64,000 bases of DNA from Archangium violaceum (lineage in GTDB: Bacteria; Myxococcota; Myxococcia; Myxococcales; Myxococcaceae). The DNA is taken from assembly GCF_016859125.1 (NCBI RefSeq), contig NZ_CP069338.1, positions 1,488,001 through 1,552,000 of the forward strand. Reading direction: 5' to 3'. The position numbers were made by a program, and so were the translations under genes. Shown here one piece after another: positions 16,692 to 26,172 of the stretch. The notes beneath the pieces are model-generated. The model was not told where the DNA came from and did no database searches. It worked only from the letters and a program-made list of their open reading frames with translations. Position 1 is the stretch's first letter; the number at the start of each line of letters is the position of its first letter.

Positions 16692-18116
16692 GTGTACTTC
16701 CACAGCCTCCAGTTCGTCTTCTTCCTCACCGTCACCTTCGCCCTCTACTGGTCGGTGCACCGCCACAAGTGGGCGCGGCTGGGCGTGTTGATGGTGGCGA
16801 GCGTCATCTTCTATTCGATGTGGACGCCGTGGCCTCTGCTGCTCTTCATCGGGGCCACGGGCATCAACCACCTGTGCATCAAGGGCTTCCGGCGCTCGGA
16901 GTCACAAGGTGTGCGCAAGGCCCTGTTGACGGTGTCCATCGTCAGCACGCTCGGCGTGCTGGTCGTCTTCAAGTACGCGGACCTGTTCCGCGAGACGGCG
17001 GTGGCGCTGCTCGGCCCGCTGGGCGTCCACGTGCGCACCGAGCGCTTCGGCCTGCTGCTGCCGGTGGGCCTGTCCTTCTTCACCTTCCAGGCCATCAGCT
17101 ACGTGGTGGACAGCTACCGGGGGGAAATCCAGAAGGAGCACACGTACTTCGAGCACCTGCTCTACCTGCTCTTCTTCCCGCACCTGGTGGCGGGCCCCAT
17201 CGTGCGCGCCTCGCACCTCATCGAGCGCTTCGACGACACGCCCTCGCTGACGGCTCAGGAGGGGGGCCAGGGCCTGTACCGCATCGCCGTGGGACTGGCG
17301 AAGAAGCTCATCATCGCGGACGTGCTGGGCAGTGGCCTGGTGGACCCCGTCTTCGCCTCGCCGGACGCCTACACCTCCGCCGAGTGCTTCATCGCGGCGG
17401 TGGCCTACAGCTTCGAGCTCTACTTCGACTTCTCGGCGTACTCGGACATCGCCATCGGCACGGCGGCGCTCTTCGGCTTCAAGTTCGAGGAGAACTTCAA
17501 CCGCCCCTACCTGGCGACGAACCTCTTCGACTTCTGGGGCCGCTGGCACATCAGCCTGTCCCACTGGCTGCGCGACTACCTCTACCGGCCGCTGGGCGGC
17601 AACCGCGTCTCCAAGCCCCGGGCGCTCCTCAACCTGATGATCACCATGGGGTTGGGCGGCCTGTGGCACGGGGCGGACTGGCGCTTCGCCATCTGGGGCC
17701 TGGCGCACGGAGCGATGGAGTGCGTCATCCGCGTGTGGTGGTGGGTGACGGGCAAGCCGCCGAAGGAAGGCCCCGTGGCCCGGGTGCGCGCGGGGTTCGG
17801 CTGGGCGGCCACGTTCCTCGTGGTGGTGCTCACGCGCATCGTCTTCCGCGCGCCGAACCTGGGGCGCGCCGGGGAGATGTACGCGCGGCTCTTCGAGGGC
17901 AGCATGGGCCTGGCCAACGTGAGCACCCTCGTCTGGTCGGTGCTGGCGGTGGCGGCGGTGAGCCACGTCACCCCGCTGAGCCTCTTCCACAAGGCGGGCG
18001 ACCTGTTCGTGAAGATGCCGGTGCCCGTGCGAGCGGTGGTGCTGGTGCTGGTGGGCCTGGGCGTGCGCCACCTGACGTCGGTGGAGACGCGCCCGTACGT
18101 CTACTTCCAGTTCTGA
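16692..18116 (+). CDS. MBOAT-family O-acyltransferase (AlgI-like)
   Basis: This 474-residue multi-pass inner-membrane protein has the AlgI pattern: FFTFQAISYVVDSYRGEI, HLVAGPIVRASHLIERF, DFSAYSDIAIGTAALFGF, NRPYLATNLFDFWGRWHISLS and the catalytic His in GGLWHGADW. The family moves acyl groups, mostly acetyl, across the membrane onto extracellular polymers. The start is GTG at 16692, one base after the SGNH gene stop, with AGGA upstream, so translation is probably coupled. The partner supplies the periplasmic SGNH transfer step. The acceptor polymer is unknown; a mannose-containing polysaccharide is an inference from the divergent manC. The gene stop faces the next minus-strand stop with only one base between. 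Confidence 0.9.
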   Translation: MYFHSLQFVFFLTVTFALYWSVHRHKWARLGVLMVASVIFYSMWTPWPLLLFIGATGINHLCIKGFRRSESQGVRKALLTVSIVSTLGVLVVFKYADLFRETAVALLGPLGVHVRTERFGLLLPVGLSFFTFQAISYVVDSYRGEIQKEHTYFEHLLYLLFFPHLVAGPIVRASHLIERFDDTPSLTAQEGGQGLYRIAVGLAKKLIIADVLGSGLVDPVFASPDAYTSAECFIAAVAYSFELYFDFSAYSDIAIGTAALFGFKFEENFNRPYLATNLFDFWGRWHISLSHWLRDYLYRPLGGNRVSKPRALLNLMITMGLGGLWHGADWRFAIWGLAHGAMECVIRVWWWVTGKPPKEGPVARVRAGFGWAATFLVVVLTRIVFRAPNLGRAGEMYARLFEGSMGLANVSTLVWSVLAVAAVSHVTPLSLFHKAGDLFVKMPVPVRAVVLVLVGLGVRHLTSVETRPYVYFQF

Positions 18117-18117
18117 G

Positions 18118-19371
18118 TCACGCCGCCCAGCGGCGCACGATGCGGTCCGTGGCCTCGGCCTGGGCCGCATCCGGCCGCAGCTCCATGCCCACGCCGTGGG
18201 CCCCGACCCGGTACACCTGACCGGCACCGGGCACCGGGCCCGAACGCACCTCGTCCGCGAGCCACAGCTCCCCACCGCTGGAGAGCACCGCCCGCCGCAT
18301 GTGCGCGTCGAACTCGGCCTCGGGCAGCAGCCGCATCTGCTCCACCAGCAGCTCCACGGTCATGTCCGCTTCCGGGCTCCGGGCATCCGGACCGGCGAGG
18401 CCGCGGAAGATCTCGGCCTGGCCGTCCTCCGGGAGGAAGGCGGCATAACCGGGCCGGAGCACCGCCACACCAGGCTCCGCGCGCTGTCCGGACCGGGCGT
18501 CCTCCAGAAGGCGCGAGGCCGGGAGCACGGACACCTCCCGCACCCGCGGCGAGCCATCCACCTCTCCAAGGAAGGGTGACCGGCGGTGGAGGTCCAGCAG
18601 CGCGGCCAGCAGGCCGGCCTGGCCCGCGTGGCGCACCGTGAGGGTCCGCTCGCCCTCGACACGCACCTCGCCCCAGGCGGGCAGCGCGGAGATGCCATCG
18701 GGGCCAATGGACTTCAGCGATACCTGCACCGGCTCGCCGAAGCGCGGCTTCCACACCAGCCGCTTCGCGGTGAGCCAGAAACGCCCCGTGCACCGCAGGT
18801 GGAAGTAGAGCGCGAGGGCGCCCCCCGCGATGAGCAACGGGACGGGCTTGCCATACCGCTCCAGCCCGTAGCGGTTGGTGATGACGAACAGCGCGAACAC
18901 CCACGAGCCGGGCCAGGACAGGAAGTTGCGCCACCCCTGGGAGCCCTCGAGCAGCACCGGCTCGTCGTGGCCGGGTGGCTGGGGCAACGGCTCGCTCATC
19001 AGGTTCTCCAGTCGGCCGAACACCTCGCCCAACGACGCGCCCTCCTGCCGGGTGAAGTGGGAGAGCCGCTTGCGCGCGAGCGCCTCCAACCGGTTGCGCT
19101 TGAGCCGCAGCAACCCGAGGGGGCAGTGGTGACCGTGGGCCAGCAGTTCCTGGACGGGGCCCTCGAGCTCGCGCGCCTCCCGCAGCCGGTCCGCGTTCGC
19201 GCGCAGCTGTCGCTTCCAGCGCGGCGAGCGCAGCGTCCGCAACAACTTGATGTAGCAGGAGAGGGCTCGAGCCATCACCTCCCAGGCCCAGCGTGCTTCG
19301 AACTCAGGACCGCCTTCATCCAAGGTGGAGGCCACGGAGTGGGGCACGCTGCGGGGGGTGGCCAGGATCAT
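18118..19371 (-). CDS. uncharacterised protein with one or two central membrane helices
   Basis: I do not recognise this 417-residue protein. Residues 20-130 are helical and rich in Arg/Leu. Near residue 150 a hydrophobic pair (NFLSWPGSWVFALFVITNRYG and VPLLIAGGALALYFHL) suggests one hairpin in the membrane. The C-terminal 250 residues are soluble and of mixed alpha/beta composition: FWLTAKRLVWKPRFGEPVQV and EVRVEGERTLTV look like a PH-like or bPH2-type strand run. No catalytic motif is visible. I chose the ATG at 19371 because GAGGA lies eight bases upstream; the ORF continues 20 codons further to a TTG. It stops back to back with the MBOAT gene and shows no operon partner. Confidence 0.65.
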   Translation of the reverse strand: MILATPRSVPHSVASTLDEGGPEFEARWAWEVMARALSCYIKLLRTLRSPRWKRQLRANADRLREARELEGPVQELLAHGHHCPLGLLRLKRNRLEALARKRLSHFTRQEGASLGEVFGRLENLMSEPLPQPPGHDEPVLLEGSQGWRNFLSWPGSWVFALFVITNRYGLERYGKPVPLLIAGGALALYFHLRCTGRFWLTAKRLVWKPRFGEPVQVSLKSIGPDGISALPAWGEVRVEGERTLTVRHAGQAGLLAALLDLHRRSPFLGEVDGSPRVREVSVLPASRLLEDARSGQRAEPGVAVLRPGYAAFLPEDGQAEIFRGLAGPDARSPEADMTVELLVEQMRLLPEAEFDAHMRRAVLSSGGELWLADEVRSGPVPGAGQVYRVGAHGVGMELRPDAAQAEATDRIVRRWAA

Positions 19372-19598
19372 GCCGGAAATCCTCTCGACGATTTCCCCTC
19401 CAAACTGCCTGGACCCGGGGGGGCAATCCAAGTCACGTCTTTCTACCGGTGCTGCAACGCTCGGGGGGCGACGGGGGAATCATACCCCTCCCCGCCCGCT
19501 CCCCGCCATGGGCCCACACCGCGGGTGCACCGGGAGCAACACTCGCGGCTCGTCCCGGTGCACCGTCTGGAAGCCGGAAATTCCGGCTCACGGCCCCG

Positions 19599-22451
19599 TC
19601 ACGGTGTGTAGTACTCGGCGGAGGACGGGTCGTCGTTGCTGGTTCCGCCCACCGCGAGCACCGTGCCGTTGCCGAGCAGCGTGGCCGTGTGCCCGTAGCG
19701 GTCCACGTTCATGAACCACGTGTCGCTCCAGGTGCCGGTGGCCGGGTCATACAGCTCGGATGAGGTGAGAATGCCCGTGGCCTCGTGGTAGCCGCCCGCG
19801 ACGAGCACCCGGCCGTCCGGCAGCAGGTTGGCCGTGTGGCGACCGCGCGGCGTCTTCATGCCGCCGGTGGCCGACCAGGTACCGGTGGCCGGGTCATACA
19901 GCTCGGCCGAGGCGCTGAGGCCCGGCTCGATACCGGCGCCGCCCGCGACGAGCACCCGGCCGCCCGGCAGCGGCGTGGCCGTGTGGTAGCCGCGGCCGAT
20001 GCCCATGGCGCCCACGGGCGAGAAGGTCCCGGTGGCCGGGTCATACAGCTCGGCCGACGCGAGCAGGTTCCCATGGCCATCGATACCGCCCGCGACGAGC
20101 ACCCGGCCATCCGGCAGCGGCGTGGCCGTGTGATGGCCGCGCGGCGTGCCCAGGGAGCCCGTGAAGGACCAGGTGCCGGTGGCCGGGTCATACAGCTCGG
20201 CCGAGGCCAGCACGCCGCCACCGTGCTCGGAGTCGTTGCCGCCCATCACCAGCACCTTGCCGTTGGGCAGCAGGGCCGCGGCATGGTGGTAGCGCTGCTG
20301 GTTGAGCTGGCCCGCCTGCCTCCACTTGCCCAGGGCCGGGACGTACAACTCGGCGGTGGCGTAGGTGAGGGGGCACTGGCCTCCGCCCGCGATGAGCACC
20401 CGGCCGTCCAGCAGCTTCGTGGCCGTGTGGCCGCGGTGGGGGGCCAGGGTGTTGCCCGTGGCGCTCCAGGTGCCCGTGGTGGGGTCGTAGAGCTCCGAGG
20501 TGAGGTTGAAGCCACCCGCCACCAGCACCCGGCCATCGTCCAGCAGGTTGGCGGTGTGCAGCATGCGCGGCAGGGCCATGCTGCCCGTCAGCGTCCACCC
20601 GCCGGTCGGCGCGGGCGCACAGACGAGGCTGAGGGTGGAGGAGGCGGCGTTGTTGCCCTCGAGGCACTCGGTCTCGCGGCCGGTGCCGGTGCCATCGTCA
20701 TCGGCCACGGCCCACACCTCGGCCGTCCCGCCCGGAGCGCTCGCGAGCGCCAGGACGGCGGTGGCCTCACCCCCCGCGGGGATGACGGAGGGCACGGTGG
20801 CCACGCCCAACAGCGTACCGCCCGAGGCCGGGTTGCCCTGGTAGAAGGCCACCTTCAGGCCCGCCGAGGCAGCGGCCTCACCGTCGTTGCGCACCCGCGC
20901 CGTCAACGTCAGCGTCAGCGTCTCGGAGTCGCACGAGGAGGCAGGCGCCGACACCACCTGCAGGTCCGACGCCGCGAAGGGGCTGGTGGAGCCAACGCCC
21001 TGGCTGTTGGAGCGGAAGGTGTTGAGGCCCGGCGTCAGCCAGTTGGTGGCCGGGTGGGCGGGGATGGTGCCGTCGTCGTTGACGTTGGTGACGGAGTAGG
21101 CGTGCTGGTTCCAGATGCGCCGCGTGTTCACCCACCCGTCGTTCTTGTCACGGAACACGCGGATGCCGGTGAACGTGTCGAAGCCGTGATAGTTGTTGGC
21201 GATCATCACGATCTCGGCGTTGTCGTCGCCGTCCACGTCCACGATGACCGGATTCTCGTAGGTGGTGCCCGAGCTGTGCGGCACCTCGAAGCGCACGGCC
21301 CCCGTGGCACCGTCGTAGATGCGCAACCGGATCTCATCGGCGTAGACCACCTCGGCCTTGCCATCGCCCTCGAAGTCGAAGGTCGACGAGCCGGTGACGT
21401 TGGAGCTGTGGTCGCGCGTGGCCTTCGACCACTTCACGGCGCCATTGGACTCGAAGACGGAGTAGGCGTTCGCCCCCGCCACGCCAATCTCCGCCTGGCC
21501 ATCGTTGTCGAAGTCCGCGATGTTCGGCGCGCCACCGTTCCCCCCGCCCGGGATGGACCGGGTCCACAGCAGCGTGCAGTTGTCATCCAGCAGGGACACC
21601 TTGCCGGACCCCACGATGGCGATCTCTCCGAAGGCATCGCCGTCGAAGTTGCCCACGCCCGCGAGGCCGTGCGCGATGGAGGTGTTGACGCACTTGAGCT
21701 TGCCGTCATGCCGGTACACGGCACGGTCGTTGACCACCTCGAGCTTTCCGTCCTGGTCGATGTCCGCGGCGAAGGACAGAGGGCCCTGGCTCCCGCCCCC
21801 CGTGCCATCGCTCCCCGTCCACTTCAGCACGCCCGTGTTGCTGTAGACCGCGTTGCCGTTGAGGATCTCCACCGTGCCGTCGCCGTCCAGGTCCGCCAGT
21901 GAGGGGCCACCCCAGCTGTTGCTCGACCCCGCCGTCCGGAACTTGAACGTGCCGTCGTGCTCGAAGCAGATGACGCCCACGCCGCTCTCCGGCACGGTGC
22001 AGAGCTCCACCTTCCCGTCGCCATCGATGTCACCGGCCGCGATGCTCGCCGCACCGCGCACCTGATAGCGCGTGTCCGTCACGGTCCACAGGTCGTGACC
22101 GTCGGCACCGCTGATGGCCCGCATGACGCCGTCGGTGGTGTACGCGCTGCCCGCGAACGCGTTGAAGATGACGTCCGGCACGCCATCCCCGCTCACGTCC
22201 ACCACCGCCGGGGTCATCATCACCTGCTTGTGGTTGGGCATCACCGTGCTGCCCGTCCACTGCCACTCCAGCTCCGGCTCGAAGCTGGGCGTGAAGGGCG
22301 GCTTCACCTCGCAGCGCCCCTCCAGTGACTCCGTGCTCCGCACGGACGTCTCACCGGACTCCGAGTGCACTTCCCCACAGCCCGCGAGCGCCAACGCCAG
22401 CGCCAGGGTGCCACCGCGGACGGCTCCGCGGTTCATCCGCTTGTCAGTCAT
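19599..22451 (-). CDS. large lipoprotein with VCBS/FG-GAP repeats, a CARDB-like domain and kelch repeats
   Basis: This 950-residue protein starts with a signal-II peptide ending LALAGC. Residues about 70-420 hold FG-GAP/VCBS-type units with calcium-binding cores ([50 protein letters not shown]), predicting a beta-propeller. Residues about 490-620 look like a CARDB adhesion domain. The rest is a run of kelch units of the form [12 protein letters not shown] with [14 protein letters not shown], about seven, forming a second propeller. The mature protein should sit on the outer membrane or surface and may bind glycan or protein partners; no enzymatic motif is seen. The ATG at 22451 has GGAGGGG upstream. 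The kelch part is highly repetitive at the DNA level too (see the 147-base repeat). Confidence 0.85.
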   Translation of the reverse strand: MTDKRMNRGAVRGGTLALALALAGCGEVHSESGETSVRSTESLEGRCEVKPPFTPSFEPELEWQWTGSTVMPNHKQVMMTPAVVDVSGDGVPDVIFNAFAGSAYTTDGVMRAISGADGHDLWTVTDTRYQVRGAASIAAGDIDGDGKVELCTVPESGVGVICFEHDGTFKFRTAGSSNSWGGPSLADLDGDGTVEILNGNAVYSNTGVLKWTGSDGTGGGSQGPLSFAADIDQDGKLEVVNDRAVYRHDGKLKCVNTSIAHGLAGVGNFDGDAFGEIAIVGSGKVSLLDDNCTLLWTRSIPGGGNGGAPNIADFDNDGQAEIGVAGANAYSVFESNGAVKWSKATRDHSSNVTGSSTFDFEGDGKAEVVYADEIRLRIYDGATGAVRFEVPHSSGTTYENPVIVDVDGDDNAEIVMIANNYHGFDTFTGIRVFRDKNDGWVNTRRIWNQHAYSVTNVNDDGTIPAHPATNWLTPGLNTFRSNSQGVGSTSPFAASDLQVVSAPASSCDSETLTLTLTARVRNDGEAAASAGLKVAFYQGNPASGGTLLGVATVPSVIPAGGEATAVLALASAPGGTAEVWAVADDDGTGTGRETECLEGNNAASSTLSLVCAPAPTGGWTLTGSMALPRMLHTANLLDDGRVLVAGGFNLTSELYDPTTGTWSATGNTLAPHRGHTATKLLDGRVLIAGGGQCPLTYATAELYVPALGKWRQAGQLNQQRYHHAAALLPNGKVLVMGGNDSEHGGGVLASAELYDPATGTWSFTGSLGTPRGHHTATPLPDGRVLVAGGIDGHGNLLASAELYDPATGTFSPVGAMGIGRGYHTATPLPGGRVLVAGGAGIEPGLSASAELYDPATGTWSATGGMKTPRGRHTANLLPDGRVLVAGGYHEATGILTSSELYDPATGTWSDTWFMNVDRYGHTATLLGNGTVLAVGGTSNDDPSSAEYYTP
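19740..20200 (-). repeat. 147-bp tandem repeat within kelch units
   Basis: The 20-base string starting GGCCGGGTCATACAG recurs unchanged at 19740, 19887, 20034 and 20181, spaced exactly 147 bases (49 codons). A second marker, GACGAGCACCCGG, recurs at 19800, 19947 and 20094 with the same spacing. The copies encode kelch units of the lipoprotein. Confidence 0.9.
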
Positions 22452-22622
22452 ATGTCTGTCCCCCTCCGGGGGAGGTCAAGATCGACCCACACCAGCCGTC
22501 AGTGCGCTGGTGGAGGATCCATACCGGAATTCCAAGTTCTCACACAAGCAGTGAGACTCGAAATATCAGCCATAGCTGTCAGAGCCGAGCCCTTCCCGGC
22601 GCGAAGAGCCCTCCGGGCCGCC

Positions 22623-23957
22623 TCAGCCCGGGCGCCGCCGCATCCCCCCGTCCGAGGACGGCTCGTACTCGAGCAACGGCGGCACGAGCGGCAGACGGAG
22701 GGTGAAACAGGTGCCCCGGCCCGGCTCGCTCTCCACCTCGATGCGACCGCCATGGGAGCGCACGATGCCATGCACCACGGAGAGCCCGAGCCCCGTGCCC
22801 TCCCCCTCGGGTTTGGTGGTGAAGAACGGCTCGAAGAGGTGACGCTTCGTCTCCTCGGACATGCCCGTGCCGGTGTCGCGCACCTCCACGAGGATCCATT
22901 GACTGTCGCGGCGCGTGGTGACGCGCACCAGGCCTCCGGACGCGGTGGCCTGTCCCGCGTTCACCAGCAGGTTCACCAGCACCTGGACGATCTGCCGCGG
23001 GCGGCCCACCACCGTCCCCACCTCGCCCAGCTCCGTCTCCACCCGCACATGGCCGAGCTGCCCCTGCGCGATGCGCAGCGCCGTCCGCACCTCGGCGTCG
23101 AAGTCGAACGCGACATGGGCCTCGGGGTCCCCTCGCGCGAAGCGGCGCAGGTCCGCGACGATGGAGTTCACCCGCTTGATGCCGTCCAGCGTGGCCGGGA
23201 GCACGTCGTCCCGGTACTCCTTCATCAGCTCGGACAGGTGCGGCTCGTCCCTCATGTCCCGGAGCATCGAGTTGACGTTGCTCGTCACGAAGCTCATCGG
23301 GTTGTTGATTTCATGCGCCACACCCGCCGCCAGCATGCCCAGGCTGGAGAGCCGCTCCCGCTCCAGGGCGCGCTGGTGCATCTGCTGCACCTCCTGGTGG
23401 GCCTTCTCCAGCTCCGTGCGCTGCCTCAGCGCGTTGCCCAGCACCAGCCGCAGCAGCTCGGTCCGCTTCTGCGACACCAGGAAGATGGAGACACCGAACA
23501 GATCGAAGGCCAGGGCCAGCTCCACGTCGCTCCCGGTGCTCAGGGCCACCGCGTTCACCGCCACCAGGTAGAAGGCCATGCGCGGGTAGATCCAACGGTC
23601 CATCCCGTAGAACCAGACCATGTTGTACGGGACGACGGCCCACAGCAGCGGCGACCAGTGGGTGAGGACGCCCCCCAACGCGATGCCCAGCACGTTGTTC
23701 AGCGTCCGCACCGACTCGGCCGTGGCGCGGCTGAGGCGCGTGGCGAGCCACTCGGTGGTCAGCAGATGGAGCAGGCCGGAGCCCACGAGGATGGCCACGA
23801 CGCCGAGCACCACGTCCCACTGGCCCCAGAACCGGATGACGAGCGCGAGGTTGAGCGCCAGCGGGCCCAGGGACGCGACGGGCATGATGCCCCGATGGAC
23901 ATGCTCCGGGTCCATCTCCTCCCATGCCCCCTGGGCCTGCTTCGCTTCCGCTTGCAT
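22623..23957 (-). CDS. membrane sensor histidine kinase
   Basis: This 444-residue kinase has an N-terminal sensor of about five or six membrane helices (residues 28-165). A short coiled coil follows, then a HisKA domain with the phosphorylated His215 in AAGVAHEINNPMSF. The ATPase domain is complete: N box LVNLLVNAGQAT, G1 DTGTGMS, F box LFEPFFTTK and G2 GTGLGLSVV. The sensor has no periplasmic loop of size, so the signal is probably within the membrane or cytosol. It lies 20 bases after a single-domain receiver gene on the same strand, and the two most likely form a pair. The receiver would be the phosphate acceptor, with output passed to another protein. Confidence 0.92.
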   Translation of the reverse strand: MQAEAKQAQGAWEEMDPEHVHRGIMPVASLGPLALNLALVIRFWGQWDVVLGVVAILVGSGLLHLLTTEWLATRLSRATAESVRTLNNVLGIALGGVLTHWSPLLWAVVPYNMVWFYGMDRWIYPRMAFYLVAVNAVALSTGSDVELALAFDLFGVSIFLVSQKRTELLRLVLGNALRQRTELEKAHQEVQQMHQRALERERLSSLGMLAAGVAHEINNPMSFVTSNVNSMLRDMRDEPHLSELMKEYRDDVLPATLDGIKRVNSIVADLRRFARGDPEAHVAFDFDAEVRTALRIAQGQLGHVRVETELGEVGTVVGRPRQIVQVLVNLLVNAGQATASGGLVRVTTRRDSQWILVEVRDTGTGMSEETKRHLFEPFFTTKPEGEGTGLGLSVVHGIVRSHGGRIEVESEPGRGTCFTLRLPLVPPLLEYEPSSDGGMRRRPG

Positions 23958-23977
23958 CGATGACGAACGCGGACCGC

Positions 23978-24355
23978 TCAGGGCCCCGGGGTGACGGAGC
24001 CCCGTCCGTCCAGCAGGGCGCGGACGTCGGCGACGAGGCGATCATCGTCCCAGGGCTTGCTGATGAAGTGGGAGATGATCCCCGACTGAGACCCGCCGGA
24101 CAGGTCCGCGTGCCCGGAGATGAGCACCCGGACCGCCTTGGGCGCGATGCTCAGCACCCGCGCGAGCAGCTCCAGGCCATTCATCCCCCGCATGCGGAAG
24201 TCGGAGATGACGACGTCCGCCGGGAAGGTGGCGAGCTTCTCGAGGGCCTCCTCGCCATTGAGCGCCACCTCGATGGAGAAACCTTCGCGCCGCAACAGAC
24301 GGCGGAGGGCTCCGACAACATGCACTTCATCGTCGACGATGAGAATCCTGGCCAT
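23978..24355 (-). CDS. single-domain response regulator
   Basis: This 125-residue protein is a lone receiver domain. The acidic pair is Asp8/Asp9 in LIVDDE, the phospho-acceptor is Asp52 in ISDFRMRG, the switch residue is Ser80 in LISGHAD, and Lys100 in FISKPW is conserved. There is no DNA-binding or enzymatic output, as in CheY-like relay proteins. FISKPWDDD is typical of receivers grouped with hybrid or HisKA kinases. The gene precedes the membrane histidine kinase by 20 bases. The CGGAG before the ATG at 24355 supports the start. Confidence 0.92.
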   Translation of the reverse strand: MARILIVDDEVHVVGALRRLLRREGFSIEVALNGEEALEKLATFPADVVISDFRMRGMNGLELLARVLSIAPKAVRVLISGHADLSGGSQSGIISHFISKPWDDDRLVADVRALLDGRGSVTPGP

Positions 24356-24620
24356 GGGGGGCTCCGAGCCACACCGGCACGTGGATCCACGCTACACCAG
24401 CCGCTGGGAATTCCTCGTGCCAGGGCACCGCTGGGACTGGCTACCGGGCGCTCAGATGCGAGCCGGATCGACGAGCCGCCAACCAGGCTCCTTCACGGCG
24501 GAGTCAGCTGCGAGCGACGAGGACAGCGGCGAGCACGAAAGCATGGAAATCCCGATAGCAGGAGTTTGAATGGCCCCCTGTGATTCCAGGCCCGGCCAGA
24601 AAATTCAGCGACTCCTGGAA

Positions 24621-25196
24621 TCATAGCAGATCCGACGCCAGCCGCAGCAGGTTGCGGAGGATGCGTCCGGTGGCCCCCCAGATGACGTGGGAGCCGTAGG
24701 TATAGAAGTCCACCTCGTACTCCACGCCCCGGACGGTGCGACGCTCGGTGCGGCGGATGGCCGGGTCCATCAGGTGCGACAGGGGCACCTCGATGATGAA
24801 CTCCACCTCGTCGGGGTTGGGCCGGTACTCCAGACCCTGGGGGATGACGCCCACGAAGGGCTGGATGCGGAACTCGGTGAGGGTGGGCACCTCGTCCAGG
24901 GCGCCGAGCACCCGCACTCCGGACACGTCGATGCCCAGCTCCTCCCGCGTCTCGCGCAGCGCGGTGTGCAGGGGGGTGTGGTCCTCTGGATCCCTGGAGC
25001 CGCCAGGAAACGAATACTGGCCGGCGTGGTGACGCAGCGTGGTGGGACGCTTGGTGAAGAGGATGTGGGGAGCGCCCTCACGCAGGAGCAGGGGCACCAA
25101 CACCGCCGCCTCGCGCAGCACGAGCCCGGGCAGGTTGAGGGTCCGGGGCGGCCGGGAGGCCAGGTGGTTCTCGAGTGCGTCGAAGAGGGGATTCAC
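24621..25196 (-). CDS. NUDIX hydrolase, CoA pyrophosphatase type
   Basis: This 191-residue enzyme probably cleaves CoA or oxidised CoA to 4'-phosphopantetheine and ADP. The NUDIX box is intact in GSRDPEDHTPLHTALRE followed by TREELGID, and the CoAse marker YSFPGGSRDPED precedes it. VLVPLLLR and HHAGQYSFPGG also fit NudL/YeaB-type proteins. The start is GTG at 25196 (reading NPLFDALENHL), only two bases after the UppP stop; a longer ORF overlaps uppP and has no support. The two genes look co-transcribed, with uppP first. Confidence 0.88.
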   Translation of the reverse strand: MNPLFDALENHLASRPPRTLNLPGLVLREAAVLVPLLLREGAPHILFTKRPTTLRHHAGQYSFPGGSRDPEDHTPLHTALRETREELGIDVSGVRVLGALDEVPTLTEFRIQPFVGVIPQGLEYRPNPDEVEFIIEVPLSHLMDPAIRRTERRTVRGVEYEVDFYTYGSHVIWGATGRILRNLLRLASDLL

Positions 25197-25198
25197 GG

Positions 25199-26092
25199 CT
25201 ACTCCGTCAGTTGCTTCTCCACGGGGAGCTTGAAGGGCTTGTTGGCGGTGTCCGTGTTCTCCAGGCCCGACTGCGGGCGCAGCACACCCGCCTGGAGCAA
25301 CGCCAGCAGCACCACGCCCAGAGCCACCCGGTAGACGATGAAGACGAGGGTGGAGCGCTTGCGCAGATAGCTCAACAGCCACGCGATGGAGGCCATGCCC
25401 GAGGCGAAGGCCACCACCGTGCCCACCCAGAGCGCCACGGCCGAGGGCCGCTCGGTTGCCTCCAACAGGTGCTTCAGCTCGAAGATGCCGGCCAGGGTGG
25501 TGGCGGGGATGGACAGCAGGAAGGAATAACGCGCCGCGTCCTCACGCCGCAGGCCCAGCGACAGGCCTCCGGTGATGGTGGTGCCCGAGCGCGAGGAGCC
25601 CGGAATCAGGGCCAGCGCCTGCCACAACCCCACGATGAGGCCATCCCTCCAGCGCATGTCGTCCAGGGTGCGCTTGTGGGAGGCCAGACGCTCGACGACG
25701 AAGAGGATGACGGCCAGGACGATGAGGCTCGCGGAGATGACGTAGAGCGAGCGCAGCGACGTCTCGATGGTCTTCTTGAAGGCCAGCCCGCAGATGCCGA
25801 TGGGCAGGGTGCCGATGAGCACGAACCAGGCGAGGCGCGACTCGGTGGTGCCGAAGGGCTCGCGCCGCGCGAGGCCCTGGAAGAAGGCGCGGGTGAGGGT
25901 GACGAGATCCTTGCGGAAGTAGATGAGGACGGCGGCCACGGTGCCCAGCTGGATGACGGCCGAGTACGCCGCGCCAGGGTCGGGCCAGCCGAGCAGCTCC
26001 GGGACGATGCGCAGATGCGCGGTGGAGCTGATGGGCAGGAACTCGGTCAGCCCCTGCACCAGCCCGAGGACGATGGCTTGAAGAAGACTCAT
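25199..26092 (-). CDS. uppP: undecaprenyl-diphosphatase
   Basis: This 297-residue integral membrane enzyme dephosphorylates undecaprenyl diphosphate and so recycles the lipid carrier for peptidoglycan and other wall polymers. The family motifs are present: VQGLTEFLPISSTAHL near the N-terminus (with the catalytic Glu and Ser) and IPGSSRSGTTI in the middle (with the essential Arg). Several hydrophobic helices follow. The ATG at 26092 gives the standard UppP N-terminus (MSLLQAIVLG), after an upstream extension of 56 unconserved codons. The gene is divergent from the YchJ-like gene and runs into the CoA pyrophosphatase. Loss or excess of UppP affects bacitracin tolerance in other bacteria. Confidence 0.95.
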   Translation of the reverse strand: MSLLQAIVLGLVQGLTEFLPISSTAHLRIVPELLGWPDPGAAYSAVIQLGTVAAVLIYFRKDLVTLTRAFFQGLARREPFGTTESRLAWFVLIGTLPIGICGLAFKKTIETSLRSLYVISASLIVLAVILFVVERLASHKRTLDDMRWRDGLIVGLWQALALIPGSSRSGTTITGGLSLGLRREDAARYSFLLSIPATTLAGIFELKHLLEATERPSAVALWVGTVVAFASGMASIAWLLSYLRKRSTLVFIVYRVALGVVLLALLQAGVLRPQSGLENTDTANKPFKLPVEKQLTE

Positions 26093-26172
26093 ACGTGTGG
26101 GGAACCGGATGTATGCGCTACCCTGCGGGGCAGCAAGGGCCTTCCGCACGGCCCTGTCGTCTGGGAACGCCC

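Noticed and set aside
13940-16735. Minus-strand ORF of 931 codons opposite the SGNH gene
   Set aside because: His/Arg/Gly-rich shadow; the plus-strand protein has clear SGNH motifs.
19740-20200. Regular direct repeats considered as a CRISPR array
   Set aside because: The 147-base period is in frame and encodes kelch units; the sequence between the repeats is also conserved, unlike spacers.
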